NCBI RefSeq assembly: GCF_003254395.2
Contig: NC_037652.1
Span: 8,544,501-8,608,500, forward strand
Direction of reading: 5' to 3'
Length of the DNA stretch: 64,000 nucleotides
From: Apis mellifera
Taxonomy: Eukaryota; Arthropoda; Insecta; Hymenoptera; Apidae
The notes under the pieces are model-generated. The model was not told where the DNA came from and did no database searches. It was given only the letters and a program-made list of their open reading frames with translations. The translations under genes were made by a program, and so were the position numbers. This document shows positions 37,626 through 50,439 of this stretch, one piece after another; position 1 is the first letter of the stretch, and each line of letters begins with the position of its first letter.

Positions 37626-40600
37626 AAGAAGAAGAAAAAACGTTCGATTAAACGAACCAAGTCAACAACGATTAATTTCCAAATATGCGGATAATTTTGC
37701 CGATCGCAACGGGAAATTCGCCGCGCGTTTCCAAACTTTGGACCAGGACTCTCGGCAAATCTCGCGTCTCGCGCGGATTTTCGCACGGGGCGGTACATAC
37801 GAGAAATTTCGGCCGAAACTCTAGCAGAACCCGTTTCGAAACTCGTTTCAACCCCAAGACTTTCCAATTTCCACGCATTCCCAATTAGGAATGTTCCCAT
37901 TCATTTCTGATATCGGCCTGTATTCGATCCTGAAATTTCGTGTCCCTCGGATAGAACAATCGTTCCAATTTAATTAATAACGGATCTGGGTGAAAGAAAA
38001 TTGCTCGAGCGTTGGTTGCACGAAATTCTTCGCCTCTTTCAATTTTTTACGACCGACGAATCCTTTCTCGGATCACAAAGGACACAAGATGGTCGTTTCT
38101 TCTTCTTCCTTCAACGAGAGAGAGATTTGTCATTTTGTTGGGAAGTAAAATCACGGAACCAGCCCAGTTTGCCCCCCCCCCCCCCCCCTCTCGGAATGCA
38201 AACACGGTCGGCCGAGTGTAAGTCGCGAGGAATACTCTCTCTCCGACTTTGCGTAAAGAAAGGAAAAAATTCTCCAATTATTTCCCCAGCTTTTGTATTT
38301 AATATTCGAATATTCAGCGAGCGAGAAGTATATAACGCTCGATGCCTCCCCTTAAGAATCTTATAATCTCTTCTTTGTTCCTGGAACAAAGGAGGGCAGG
38401 CTTTTTAAAAAATCATCGAGAAAACGGATCGACTTAATTAAGGAACAAAAGAAAAAAGAAAGAAAGGAAGGAAGAAAAAAAACATTCCTCCTCGATTTCA
38501 CGTGTATCCATTTAATGTCCCCGCTGCTATAATCGCGTCACAATAAGGACAAGATGCTCGTGGCTGCTTATCCTCCCTATTACACGACGCTACTTACTTA
38601 TCTTGACAAATGACGATTATCTGTTGCAGGGACAGTTGAGCGACGTAATCGTCGCTCCAACGTAATGACACGTCAACACGTAAGCGGCGATTACACGATT
38701 TCAGATCGAATGAAACTTGGAAAATTACTATCTTATCGAAGTTTTTCTTCCTTCGTGATGCAAAACGTATTCGATCGATCTTCCTTCTCCATCTTCTCGA
38801 TCCTTTAAATATTACACAAGAAACTGCGAGCACGGATGCAACAACAACTTCAGAAATGGGGCACAGCATCCTACAAGAAAAGTTGACAAAGCTTTGGAAT
38901 ATGCATAAATCCAACGTGTTGCGGGAAGAGATTAATCAAACTGTTTATCAAACGGTTTTAATTATGAAATGAATTTAATTAATTGAAAAAATTGTCTCGA
39001 TATTTCGAAAAATTTTTTTACTCGTTCCAAAGTATGTGCAATATGATTAGGACGAAACAATTGTTAAACATCGTTACGGATATTATTCTTAGAATTTCCA
39101 AAGTTGATATAACAGCGAGAAGTTATATACACTAACAATTAGTTAGAGGTTAAGGAAAGTTGTCAACCCCCCACTTCAGTGTGGAATATTTATGAGCGTG
39201 CTCGGGCAGGGGGTAAATTGAGCCAAGTGTAGCGATTTATCAACGGAAGGATAAATGTTCCTGGATGGAATGTTCAGATTTTTTAAGAAGAAAAAAGTGT
39301 CTTTTTAAATTCGAGTTGAAAAATCACGTTGAAAAGCGTGGAATGTACGGAAGATAATTTGAATTAAAGATTCCGATACGTAGAACGAAAGGCTGTTAAA
39401 TTCTTATCGCTAAAATTAGAAAGGCCTCTGTTATTAAAAATTCTGAAAGGACTTGGAAAGTTGCAGTCTCGCAGTTAAATGACACGACGCGATTAAGTGC
39501 TCTGTATGCATATTCATGCAGTTGAACATTACCATACGGTGGGTCGGAAGGGCGAGAAAAAGAGAATCCGTGAAACACTTCTTTCGCCAAAGAAAGTGAA
39601 AACTCGTTAGCAGGCTGTGTAACGCGGGACAAAGGCGTACATTGGGAATGCTTACACACAAAGAAGAAGAAGAAGAACGCATACTCGTAATCTTTTCAAT
39701 AATAATCTCGCAACGAATATCTTTTTGCCTCGATTCTTTTAACGAGAAAATTTCAATTTTTGTTTTTTTTTTAAATTTAAGCGATTCGAGAGAAAAAAAA
39801 ATGTCTATTCTTGCGAGGAACAAAGGAAGAAAAATAGATTATCGTGTATCGTTTTATATACGAAGTTGTGGAACTTCCGACAACATCATCGGTGTACCAG
39901 CTTCGTCATAATAATATAATTTAATAAAGCCATCTTAAGATAAATGAGTTATACCGGCAAAACAAACGAAAACTGAATTGTGCGCATATTCAGTTGATAA
40001 AACTAATTAACAAGGTAACTACGCCTTCGTGAAATTGGCTTTATTTTAATTAAAATCCATATCTATTATTAAATTTTGAGAGAAATACGTAGGGGATATT
40101 TTTTTTTTCTTTGTGACAAATAATACATCGTTATACGCTTCGTCACTTTGCTTCACGATCGTGGTAAAGAAATTACAAATTTTTCTCGTCGAAATCTATC
40201 TTGGAAATCATGCCATTGAAGTGACTTTTCGGTTCGATTCTGATCGTCTCAAATTCAAAGTTTTACTCCTTAGATTACGAATGGAGCGGCGACTTACATT
40301 GTTTCCTCTTCTGTTGTGTCCATGAATTTGGGTAAGGTTAGGTTCGATAATGCGAGCGAGAGGCGAGTGGAAAGAAACTGGCGAACGACGAAAAATTACC
40401 TTTTCCTTTGCACGACGATATCTCGAGAACCGAGAGTCGTATCGAGATAAGCGAGAAAGGATTTTAAAGAAGAAAGTTCCACGTTTCCAACGATCGTTCA
40501 CTCGTCGATAAAAATTCATTATCTTGAGAGTTACAGCGGTTCAAAGTTTTTCTAATTTTAATCCCCAGTCTCGCGCTTGGATCCTGCCAATCGACGAGAG

Positions 40601-43489
40601 CTTGCTCGGACGCAATAAACGGGCGTAGAATGAAATAGCAGAGCGAGCGTTCGAAAAACAAAGTTGAGCACCGTGAATTTCATTTGGCAATGCCGTTAAA
40701 GAGCGGTTAAACGCGCAGCTATTATTCGCGCGCGCTAATATTCTACGTTTTCGGGGCGCTGGCATGTGCATGCTTTTTCTAAACGACTACAACAGCTCGG
40801 AACCCGACAACCGTGAAATTTCCAACCGATGAAAATTTCAGTTATCGCGTACCCCCACTCCCGAGCTTTGACGCCCACTATCCCCTCCCCTCCCTAATCC
40901 TCGAAATTCTAGTTAACTTTTGTGACGGCGGTTGTGAACAACCGCTTGGGAAAAACCGTATCGACAAAGTGCTTGCTTTGTTCGTGCGGTTAGTTGCCGG
41001 ACCCGATAAGAATTTCAAGTGTTTTTTTAATTCATAATTTTTCGTTCCGCGTCAATTCGTTTCAATATTGAGATTAAAACGGATGAACAAAGAAAATAAT
41101 TCAAATCCTTGCTCGTGGGTTACGATAATGATCACCTAGTTTCTTATGCTTGAAGAACAGAGATTATTTCAAGGAGGAGACTGGAGGAGCTTTTTTATTT
41201 TTGGACTAGTAATCTTTAATACCGAACCTCGGTATTAACCTTCTTAAACTTTTGTACGTAAGAAGCAATTTTCGTAGTTTTTAAGCTACGATATAAATAT
41301 TGGTCACGATATACCAGCATTCAACGTTTCGATGCTGTTTTGTACGCGTCCTTCCGCGTACATTTTAATAAAGCCTCTTACGAAAGCTTCTCATAAATCG
41401 GCTTTAAGACATCGTGTACAGCTTTATGCAGGGGGAAACTCTTGATTAAAATTTTCAACATAATTTTACGCTACGTGTAGGAATCTATGAACGCGAAACG
41501 TTCAAACGTTTATATTGTCGCATGAGTTTTTTCAAAATTTTGATGTTTATATTTTTCGGAGGATAAAACGTTGTACAAAAGGTTATACATGGAGAAAAGG
41601 TTATAGAAATTTTTGTTACGGGTTTTTATGATTTTTCCAATTGATGAAATAGCAAAGTTGAATTTCATCAAATCTATTGAGCTTTGTTTCTAAAAAAAAA
41701 AAAAAAAACAGGCTTTCTTTCGCGTTCTTTCATTTCTACCTTCAATTTTGAAGCGAATTGAAAAAAAAGCTGCGCTACGACTTTTAAACGGAGTTGTGCA
41801 CAAACTCTTATAATAGAATCTGTTTATAATTCTCGAGCGGAAAATTTTTATGAAATCTGTAGGCGACTTTCTCTTTTTCCATTTAAAAAAAAAAAAAAAA
41901 AAAAGAGAAAAAGTTTTCACCACACTTCGTTTCCTCGAGTGAATGAAATTGGGTAATATGGAAAAGGGAGGGAAACATACTTGAAAATCATAACCGGTTG
42001 GCCAGTTGGTGGAAAACGCGAATGTGAAAATTTCCACTCGGCAAAAATTTCTGTTCTTTCCTTCCACGCTTCCAACTTTTTCATTTTACATGGCGACGAG
42101 AGACTATCGAAAACTCCGATGACAAAGTGAACACGAAACGTTGATGTCAAACATTGAAAATCGACAAGAACTTTTCTCCGAATTTGCATATTCCTGCCAT
42201 TGGGTAAAAAAAAAAAAAAATAATAATAAAATAAAATAAATCAATTAAAAAATAATTCAAAAAAACGTTCCCGTTCGTTAGACGGAACGCGAAACTCTCA
42301 AAGGGTGAGAATGTTATATACGAAATTCGATTTCGAAATCTTCGGATCAAATTTATTAATTGAAACATTTATGGAAAACATTTTTAATCAAATTCAAAAA
42401 AGATGTAATAAAAGTAACGCATTTATACGATTAATACATCTCGTTCAGCTTCTTCAAAGTATTCAATCTTTTTTTCTATTAAAGAAACTTTTATAAATGA
42501 TCACAAACATTCCACAAACATCATTTACACAACGTTATAAAATATACAAAAAAATTATTCTTTTACAGATTCCTTGCAATAACTCCAATCTCTCCAATTT
42601 AACATTAAAATAGATTAAAAAGGAACGAATAAAAATCGAAGAAGAAGCGAGATACGGAAATATAGGGATAAAAATGGTGGTAAACGTCGTCGAAATATCG
42701 TATTACGTGTATAATACGTTCCACGATACACGCGGATATTACACGGTACACGAAATTCAGGTTCCTGTGGAGGGGAGAGAGGGGCAGCGGATCTCATCTG
42801 AATATTTTACACGCCACCGCAATGCCGGAGGGGGTGTCGCGCATGCCGACCTGTCGATGCATAAAATTTCACGTCGCATCTTCGCCCATTCTCGAGGAAA
42901 ACGAGAGTGAGCACTGGCTAGCAAAGAAGGAAGATAAGAACGAGAGTGAGAGAGAGATTACAAGAGAAAGGAGTGGAAAGGAAAAAAGAGGAGGGGAAAT
43001 AGAAAAGTTAAGGGAAGAATTGCGGAACAAATGGAATGGAGGAGGAGGGGGAGAAGAGAGACGCCTCGCAGGGATCATGCGCGCGGTTCAAGAGTTAAGA
43101 AACTTCGCAACGGGGATCGAGTTTGAAACGTGTCTCCGAGGATCGAGCGAGTGGCGGCGCTGCGTGCCGCTGCCACATTCTTGCATAATCCTCGCATTCG
43201 TTCTAACGGGATATCCCTCCGTCGCTGGAGGGACGGAGCGGAGTGGAGGGGGAAACCTCCGCGTTTATTACAGCCCGAGTCTTCCCCGCGTCTCGTCACG
43301 CCCTGTCGCGCTCGGCCCAAGATTTCTCGTCCCCCCTCCCCCACTCGCATTTTTCATACCGTCTCTACCCATAACCGCTTTCGCGATTATTCTCCACGTG
43401 AAACGTCAAACTTTCGCCGCCGCATCCTCCAGAAATTATATATAGGAATATTGTGAAAAAGATGGGAAGCATGCGCGTTCTCTTTCGAT
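37626..43489 (-). other. Intron 1, middle part: no gene supported
   Basis: Non-coding sequence with scattered homopolymers: poly-C at 38172-38188, poly-A near 41693-41708 and 41886-41904, and a poly-A run near 42207-42220. A minus-strand frame at 38914-38594 with a hydrophobic start and a good donor (GTAAGTAG) was examined, but its phase does not fit exon 2. A GC-rich patch at about 42760-43440 holds a 207-codon plus-strand frame of low-complexity Glu/Arg and Pro/Ser sequence that I do not accept as a gene. Confidence 0.5.
38172..38188 (+). repeat. Poly-C tract (17 nt)
   Basis: An uninterrupted run of C on the plus strand, which is G on the strand transcribed with the CUB gene. It is a potential G-quadruplex and a likely site of sequencing error. 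Confidence 0.9.
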
Positions 43490-44612
43490 TTTAATTTTTA
43501 TTTTAATTTTTAAAAATTATATATAATTATATAACTATATTATATATATTATATATAATGTATAATTAAATTATAATTATAATTATATTATATATTATAT
43601 ATAATTATATAATTATATTATATATATATTATATATAATATATAATTAAAATTATAATTTAATTATATATTATATATAATGTATAATTAAATTATAATTA
43701 TAATTATATTATATATTATATATAATTATAAATTATATATAATTATATAATTATATTATATATATTATATATAATATATAATTAAATTATAATTATATAA
43801 TTATATTATATATTATATATAATGTATAATTAAATTATAATTATAATTATATTATATATTATATATAATTATATTATATAATTTTGCGTTACATTTAAAA
43901 ATTAACATGAAATAAGGGAGAAAGTGAGTAGGGGATGAATTTTTTTTCGAAGAAAGAAAGGAGTAAATTAACGCTGTAGTAATCGCGAGATTACTAATTA
44001 AAATCCAAAGGTGTAAAGGAGACGAGACTTTCTTTCTTCTTACAGGTTTTTAATTATATTATATATATTATATATAATATATAATTAAATTATAATTATA
44101 TAATTATATTATATATTATATATAATGTATAATTAAATTATAATTATAATTATATTATATAATTTTGCGTTACATTTAAAAATTAACATGAAATAAGGGA
44201 GAAAGTGAGTAGGGGATGAATTTTTTTTCGAAGAAAGAAAGGAGTAAATTAACGCTGTAGTAATCGCAAGATTACTAATTAAAATCCAAAGGTGTAAAGG
44301 AGACGAGACTTTCTTTCTTCTTACAGGTTTTTAATTATATTATATATATTATATATAATATATAATTAAATTATAATTATATAATTATATTATATATTAT
44401 ATATAATGTATAATTAAATTATAATTATAATTATATTATATAATTTTGCGTTACATTTAAAAATTAACATGAAATAAGGGAGAAAGTGAGTAGGGGATGA
44501 ATTTTTTTTCGAAGAAAGAAAGGAGTAAATTAACGCTGTAGTAATAACGCGAGATTACTGATTAAAATCCAAAGGTGTAAAGGAGACGAGACTTTCTTTC
44601 TTCTTACAGGTT
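43490..44612. repeat. AT palindromic satellite with three copies of a 280-bp composite unit
   Basis: From 43490 to 43880 the sequence is almost pure A/T built from overlapping palindromes such as TTATATATTATATATAAT and TAATTAAATTATAATTATAA. A composite unit of AT satellite plus a unique-like block of about 165 bp then repeats. The block starts TTTTGCGTTACATTTAAAAA and ends TTTCTTTCTTCTTACAG, and it occurs near 43882, 44163 and 44443 (period about 280 bp). The three blocks are nearly identical, so the amplification is recent. Confidence 0.93.
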
Positions 44613-45344
44613 AAATAAATACAATCCTTATAAACTGGGGCTAAATAATCTTATTTTATTAAGCTACGAGAAAGAAAAAAAAAATGGAATAAGTTTTATC
44701 CTGTTTCCAGGAAAAATAAGAGGTGTTTGCCAGTGAACGTGTTAATCCCGTTGTTTTACGCGCGATGGTGGATCTTTGGCTTGAGTAACTTATCGATACA
44801 ATTAATCCTTCGTTTAACCATTGTGTATTGCGTATTACCTTGTAAATTCGTTTCAACGAGAAAATTTATAAAATTTCTCTGCAAAAATGTTTTTTAAGAG
44901 ATTAAGGTAAAATACGACTGAAAATCAATAAGATTTTCTTATTATCTTATCAAAGAAAATTAAAATTCTCGAGATTTGCTCAAAGGATCGTGCAGGATAA
45001 AAAGAAAATACAACAGCATTAAAATTTTTTCTCTTACTTAAAACTAGACAATTGATCTATTTTAATTTACTTAAAAAAGATTGCAATTTTCTTTGTCTTT
45101 GCTCCACACATTGCAAAAGATGTAAAGTTGCAGCTTCATCGATTTAAAAACTTTCTTTTTTGTTTGTACTTTCTTCTACCGAGTCTTCTCTCCCTTCTTT
45201 TGTTCAGGATACAAATATAATATTTAATAACCATGATCAACGTTGACATGTTTATACTTTCTTTCAATTTCTTGTGAACATTCATTCGAAACATTTCTTG
45301 CCTCTCCTTAAACCCTTGCGTAGCAGCTTTCTTGACAGCAAGCA
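44613..45344 (-). other. Non-coding stretch in intron 1
   Basis: AT-rich sequence with no supported gene. The end nearest 45345 may hold the decayed C-terminus of the transposase fossil that follows. Confidence 0.5.
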
Positions 45345-46100
45345 ACCCTTTTGTATAATTTTCTCATAAACAGTCAGATCGTCCAAGATTATCAGCCAAT
45401 TATCAATTTTGAATCTGCTGCGAGTAGCTTGCAACTGAAGTGGTTGCAACAAAGATTGATGAATCCTAAACTTTTAGCGTGGAACAGCAAAAATTTCGGT
45501 TTCTCGGCCGAGAGGATTGGAAAACTCGACAAATGTTTTTTTTCAAACCGAACGAAACTGTCCTTCCGAATATCTCGAGGCAAACGAACGGATGAGGCGC
45601 TCATAAATTTATTTGTCTAAAATACGTACAACGGTAACAATAAAAGCTTCTTCTTTCTTGGAAGAAACCTGTTTTATTCCTTCCAGGATCCAGAACGAAA
45701 CTCGGGGTAAATAATTCGTTGGCCACGCTCGTTTCATCGATATTGCAAATATTTTCAGGTGAACGTTCCTACAATTCGGATTGGAATAGAAAATTTTCCA
45801 CAAAGTTAAACGCAAACGACTGTTCCTTTTTCGTAACGAAATCCTTGTCTTGTCCAATCTTTCCCTCAAACTCGAGAATTCTCCTTTTCCTCGAGCATCC
45901 ATGAAAAAATTGTCTCGTAACGAGCAGCCTCTGCACAAGATAGATCCGAGGTTTCTCCATTTTCTAGCGTGAATTGTGGAGCATAATAAGCGTCGGATGC
46001 TCTTCTACAACCCATTTTTTCCCCTCTACAACTTGCTCGATCGTAGCCCTTCCTCGGACCACGCAGCTTCTGAGGCCTTCTTCCTCTGATAATTTCCATC
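45345..46100 (-). pseudogene. Decayed Tigger/pogo (CENP-B/DDE_1-type) transposase
   Basis: Read on the minus strand in shifting frames, pieces of a pogo/Tigger-like transposase appear in the right order. GKDW (45865-45854) matches the conserved start of the second DNA-binding half. SPENICNIDETS (about 45765-45724) matches the 'PENIYNIDETG' block that carries the first catalytic Asp, followed by FVLDPGRNKTGFF. Further on, GRETEIFAVPR and NWLIILDDLTVYEK (about 45402-45363) match the 'GW.t...Fl.wl' and 'pvlLilDNH.SH' blocks with the second Asp. Frameshifts and stops separate the pieces, and the His after the second Asp motif is lost. The element is dead. It lies in sense orientation inside intron 1 of the CUB gene. 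The family is recognised from motif order only; a search would settle it. Confidence 0.6.
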
Positions 46101-47759
46101 CATATTTTCCATCCAAATTTTAATTCTGTAATATTAAATTTTCACAAATATAAAAATCAGGTTGATTAATGATTCAACGGATGGATAAATTTAGAAATTT
46201 TATTCTCGAGTACAAATTCTTCTCGAATAAATTGCATCTCGGTGAAAAATACATCTTTCGAAATATACGATGTAACAGAGCATACACACACACATATACA
46301 CACACGAGCAGTGTATAATTATTTGGAAGCGTCTCATCGATTCCCAATTACGTTTAATAGGCATTAAATATTTACATTCCGATGAAACATTAGGGGAACG
46401 ATGAAATACTGTGTAAAAGCAACGAGTATCGTAATGGATTCTCCAAATATAGATCGAAATCAGGGATGAAATCACGATACTCTTTCATCGAAAAATTTTC
46501 CATACTCTCTCTCTCTCAAAGAAAAAGTAGCATGCTTGGTATCCGGATTTGATGCTGGTCATCGACTGTTGTGGAAACAGAATCTAATTCGAGGTTTCTA
46601 TATCATCTTGAGAGGATACTCGATTTGATCCAACTTTCCTCAATGTATTTATATTTATAATAATATGTATTTATGTATTATTATATTTGTATTAATATAT
46701 TGTATTGATATTAATAGTCGAACAATGTATTTTTAATCACATTATATTCTTATTCGATTATTTTTTGAAAAAAGTATCTGTATTTTCAGAGTATCTGGCT
46801 GATGGGTGGATTATTAAAGAAGTATATTCTGTTCACTTTCAGGCAATTAAGCGACGTTCTTTGATGGTCATCTTCAATGCAGCGTCCACTTAAGATACTC
46901 TCGCACGAGTTTTATCCTCAAATGGATTAACTTGAATCGATATTTCATCGTCTATACATTATCCTTTCCATCATAGATGCAAGTGACAAGGCTATTACTG
47001 GTGGTAAAGTATGGAGGATGATTTTATGAATTATCATATAAGTTTATCATGTAAGTAGCAATGAAACAACAGGTGAAACTAGTTTTTTTCTTTTTATTAT
47101 TATAGAAATAAAAAGAAAATGCTGTAATTATTTACAAGTATGTACTTTGATTGCAATAGAGTACAATTTTTAATAATATATGTAGTAGAATTTATTGTTG
47201 AAATGTTCAAAGAAGGATCAAAGAAGGAAATTTTGAAAGAACGATGAAAGTAAAAATATCTTTTCAACTTTCTTAATTCAGATACTTTTATTTATAAAAT
47301 ATATATACATATAAAACAAATGTTACATTTGATCTCAGTGATCTGGTATTGGAAGAAATATAAAGAATTATTTAAATATATTTCTCAACTATTTCAAATT
47401 GTTTGAGTAAAAAGGCTATAAAAGAAAGATAATGGAAGAAAAAACTTTAAATTATTTCATTAGGAAAAAAAAAACAAAAAGAATTAAAATATAAGACAAA
47501 AAGATAAAGAAATCTAAACAGAAAAACTTTAAAATTATGCCACATAAGAAGAAATATATTAAGATATATTATATAATTACATATCACATTTTTATACAAT
47601 AATGTACAAAACGTATAATATTGTAGGAATTTTCATTATTCAACTCCCATCTTATTTCCAATTTATTATATTCATAATAAAAAGTGATTAAAATAATTAA
47701 AAATAATATTGTAATTGTACGTCTTACACTAGATACTAGAAATAATCCTCTGTAAATAC
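46101..47759 (-). other. AT-rich non-coding stretch in intron 1
   Basis: AT-rich sequence with no gene. A CA microsatellite lies near 46281-46304 and AT-rich runs near 46640-46720. It lies between two transposase fossils. Confidence 0.5.
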
Positions 47760-48420
47760 ACGTTCTTGATTACAAATGCAACAGTGCACTCTGGTGGTAA
47801 AGCACCAGAAAGTACATAGTCTCTTACGATATTACGTAGAATTCGATATATCCAGTTAATAACAATCTATAACAAAAATACGTTAAATTATCATATATTC
47901 TTATTAATTATCCGCATACTTATCTCATTTACTTCGTTTACTAATTTTATATGCAATATTCTTTATTGTTAGACAAGAATTTTAAAGATTAATATTCCTT
48001 TTTTTTTTTCATTCATTGAAGAATTGAATCAACACGATTACATTTGGAACATCTTCTCGAGTATTCTCTTAATCTAATACAACAAAATCAATTTTTTTCT
48101 CGTCCAACTTTTGATACACTATTTCTTGCGGCGTAAGAAGTTTCTTCAGATTCCGATTGTGCCTACAACATGAGCCTTCTTTTCGAAGTAATAACAATGA
48201 CAGATCGTGGAACGGTAGAAAAATTGTCCATTTATAAAGTTTCGCTCGAATGTCCTTGCGATAAATCCTCGTACAATGCGTGTTGTTCCCAGCATCGTAG
48301 TTTCATCGTAAATTTCAACTGAATAAATTATACTCGACCAGGTGTATCATCCTTAAGTGAAACATGGATTAACAAATTTTATTACCAACGTATTTTCAAC
48401 GAAAAATCAGCTCTACGTCA
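47760..48420 (-). pseudogene. Decayed piggyBac-like transposase fragment
   Basis: On the minus strand, MDNF (48232-48221) resembles the conserved 'tDNFyTS' block of piggyBac transposases. It is followed, after one frame change, by DLSLLLLRKEGSCCRHNRN and LLTPQEIVYQKLDEKKIDF (48170-48072), which match the 'L..LL......GTlR.NRk.lP.eivnkKLkkGe' block in order and spacing. Further downstream, near 47830-47765, a Cys-containing piece (HCCICNQERVFTED) could be what is left of the C-terminal Cys-rich domain. Upstream the frames are broken by stops. It has no intact ORF and no recognised terminal repeats. The call rests on one good block and is moderate. Confidence 0.45.
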
Positions 48421-50439
48421 AGAAAACATAAAATTCATCCACGATATATATGAAAATTTACTCGGTTCGGAACAATTTATCAGCTGTTTCCAAGATTGTC
48501 ATCTGAAACAATGGATTTCTGCGAGAGGCGTAACTTGGCGAGATTCCTGATATATGAAGAGAAAAAATTGCAAAAGGGGATGAATGATGTAAATACGCTG
48601 ATAATGGTGGATATACAGTTCATCCCGTTCCTGTAGTCTTGGATAAAATAAATTTCTTAATAAAAGTATAATTAATGAAGAAGGTTCAAAATCTAATATT
48701 ATTTATTCGTGGAAATACTATATCTGGAGAACTTAATATTAAAGGAATTAGTCAATTTCCAAAATCCTCCGATTAAAAATGGTATAACTATGAAAAAAAT
48801 TACTAGAAATGCGTGTCTAGTTACAATTTTGTAAATGTATTGTAAATCTGATCATTATTAATTCATGATCTTAATTCTATACGAATAATTAGTCTTATTG
48901 ATGAACCAAGTATTCCAGACCATAAAGCTATAATAATATACAAGATTCCAATATTTTTATGATTGGTTGATATAAATCACTTTAATAATTAAGATTTAAA
49001 AATTACTTTTTATTTTTAATTTTGAAGATTAATAGAAATTTTAATTAATTTAAAATCTTTTGAATTTAATCATAGATTGTAATCAAAATTTAAGATTTTG
49101 ATTAGTTTTTTTTTTAATTTAAGTTTAAACTAAATTATTATTTTAGTGTTAAATCTTAAATAAAGGGTTAAATTGTAAATTTAAAAATTGAAAATTAAAG
49201 TTTTTCTAATACTATTATGTAATTATATATAGTTTAAAATAATTGGTAACTTGGTAATTAAAAATCTATTTCGTAAATTTAATTCGGAAAACATTCAAGT
49301 ATCCCATTTTATTTGGCTAATATTTTGAATTCAACAACGAATGAAAAATACTCGACGATATTTAATTGGCAATATCGTCGCAATTGTTCGACACTCGAAT
49401 CTCAACGAGAAATCACCGCTGACGTTAATTAATTCAAAAGAAATGATCCCGTGTTTATCAAGAAAGTTTCATAAAAAAAAAGAAAGAAAAAAAAAAGAGG
49501 AAGAAAGAAAAAAGGATCCACGTTAACCTAACGGAAATTGCACCGCCGGAAGCGGCACGAAAGTGCTTCATAGCCGAGCTGGATGCGGGGAGAAATTACT
49601 TTTACTCTGAAACCGAACTGACCTCGCTGAAGATCTCGAAATTAAATTTACCCGATTGCTCAACTGAAAATCTTTTCCCCGATATATGCAACGAACGTCA
49701 GTTCGAATGTCGTCCATCTAATCGATCGAGCAAATCCCTCCTCCTCCTTTAAAGCCTTTGTGAAAAAATTACGAAGCCGGCAAAATTACGAAAAGAAATG
49801 CCAGAAATATATTCTCGATTTCTTTCTCTCGTCGTTCGACATCATCGTTCGATTTTATCTTATATACAATTTCACGTGTGAAATTTCTTTTTGAGAAGAG
49901 AGACGACCACCACGCAGCTTTGATTAAGCTTTTTATTTCGCTCTTTTCTTTTCTTTTCTTTTTTTTTTTTCATTTTAAAGCTTTGTGAGAAATTTCATTT
50001 CATTTTACTTACCGCTTTTAACTTGAGAATCTTCCTTTAATGTATTTGATTAAAATTTTAATAACATTGAAAATTACGAAAAAAAAAGGGAAATATACGC
50101 GTCTCCATCCACAGATTTTACTCTCTACTGGATGGTAATTTCATTCGCCGATGCCAATTAACGCAAAATAGATGTGTATACTCTTATTATCAAGTGCGAC
50201 AATAAACGTCACGAAACGTCCTGTACACTGTTAGTTAGGGCCCATTGTGCCCCCGTACTTCGGTTCTTTCACGCATTTGAATGGCGTGTGGTCAATGCTA
50301 TTACGTTGAAAACGCTTTGAAACCCTCCGCTGTATAAACAGTTGCATCACTTGTCTTCCGTCGACAATACTGCCCTTTCTTCACCGTCCACCATTATAAA
50401 TTACCTTTGTCCTCCTCGTTAGATCGTTTCGCCTTCATC
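48421..50439 (-). other. AT-rich non-coding stretch in intron 1
   Basis: AT-rich sequence, especially 48800-49270, then a somewhat GC-richer part with A-rich tracts. There is a good minus-strand donor-like site (reverse complement of TTTTACTTAC near 50010), but the adjacent sequence is AT-rich with stops. No gene is supported. Confidence 0.5.

Noticed and set aside
38594..38914. Minus-strand frame with signal-peptide-like start (MLCPISEVVVASVLAV) ending at a good donor GTAAGTAG, as alternative first exon of the CUB gene
   Set aside because: It ends in phase 2 while the exon at 35063 needs phase 1, and the 62321 exon fits phase and content. The remainder of the frame shows no domain.
40295..40326. 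Minus-strand short start exon MDTTEEETM with donor GTAAGTCG
   Set aside because: Only nine codons, not signal-peptide-like, and the phase does not match exon 2 of the CUB gene.
42822..43445. 207-codon plus-strand ORF
   Set aside because: Low-complexity charged and proline-rich sequence, overlapping minus-strand frames, no domain, no splice or promoter support.
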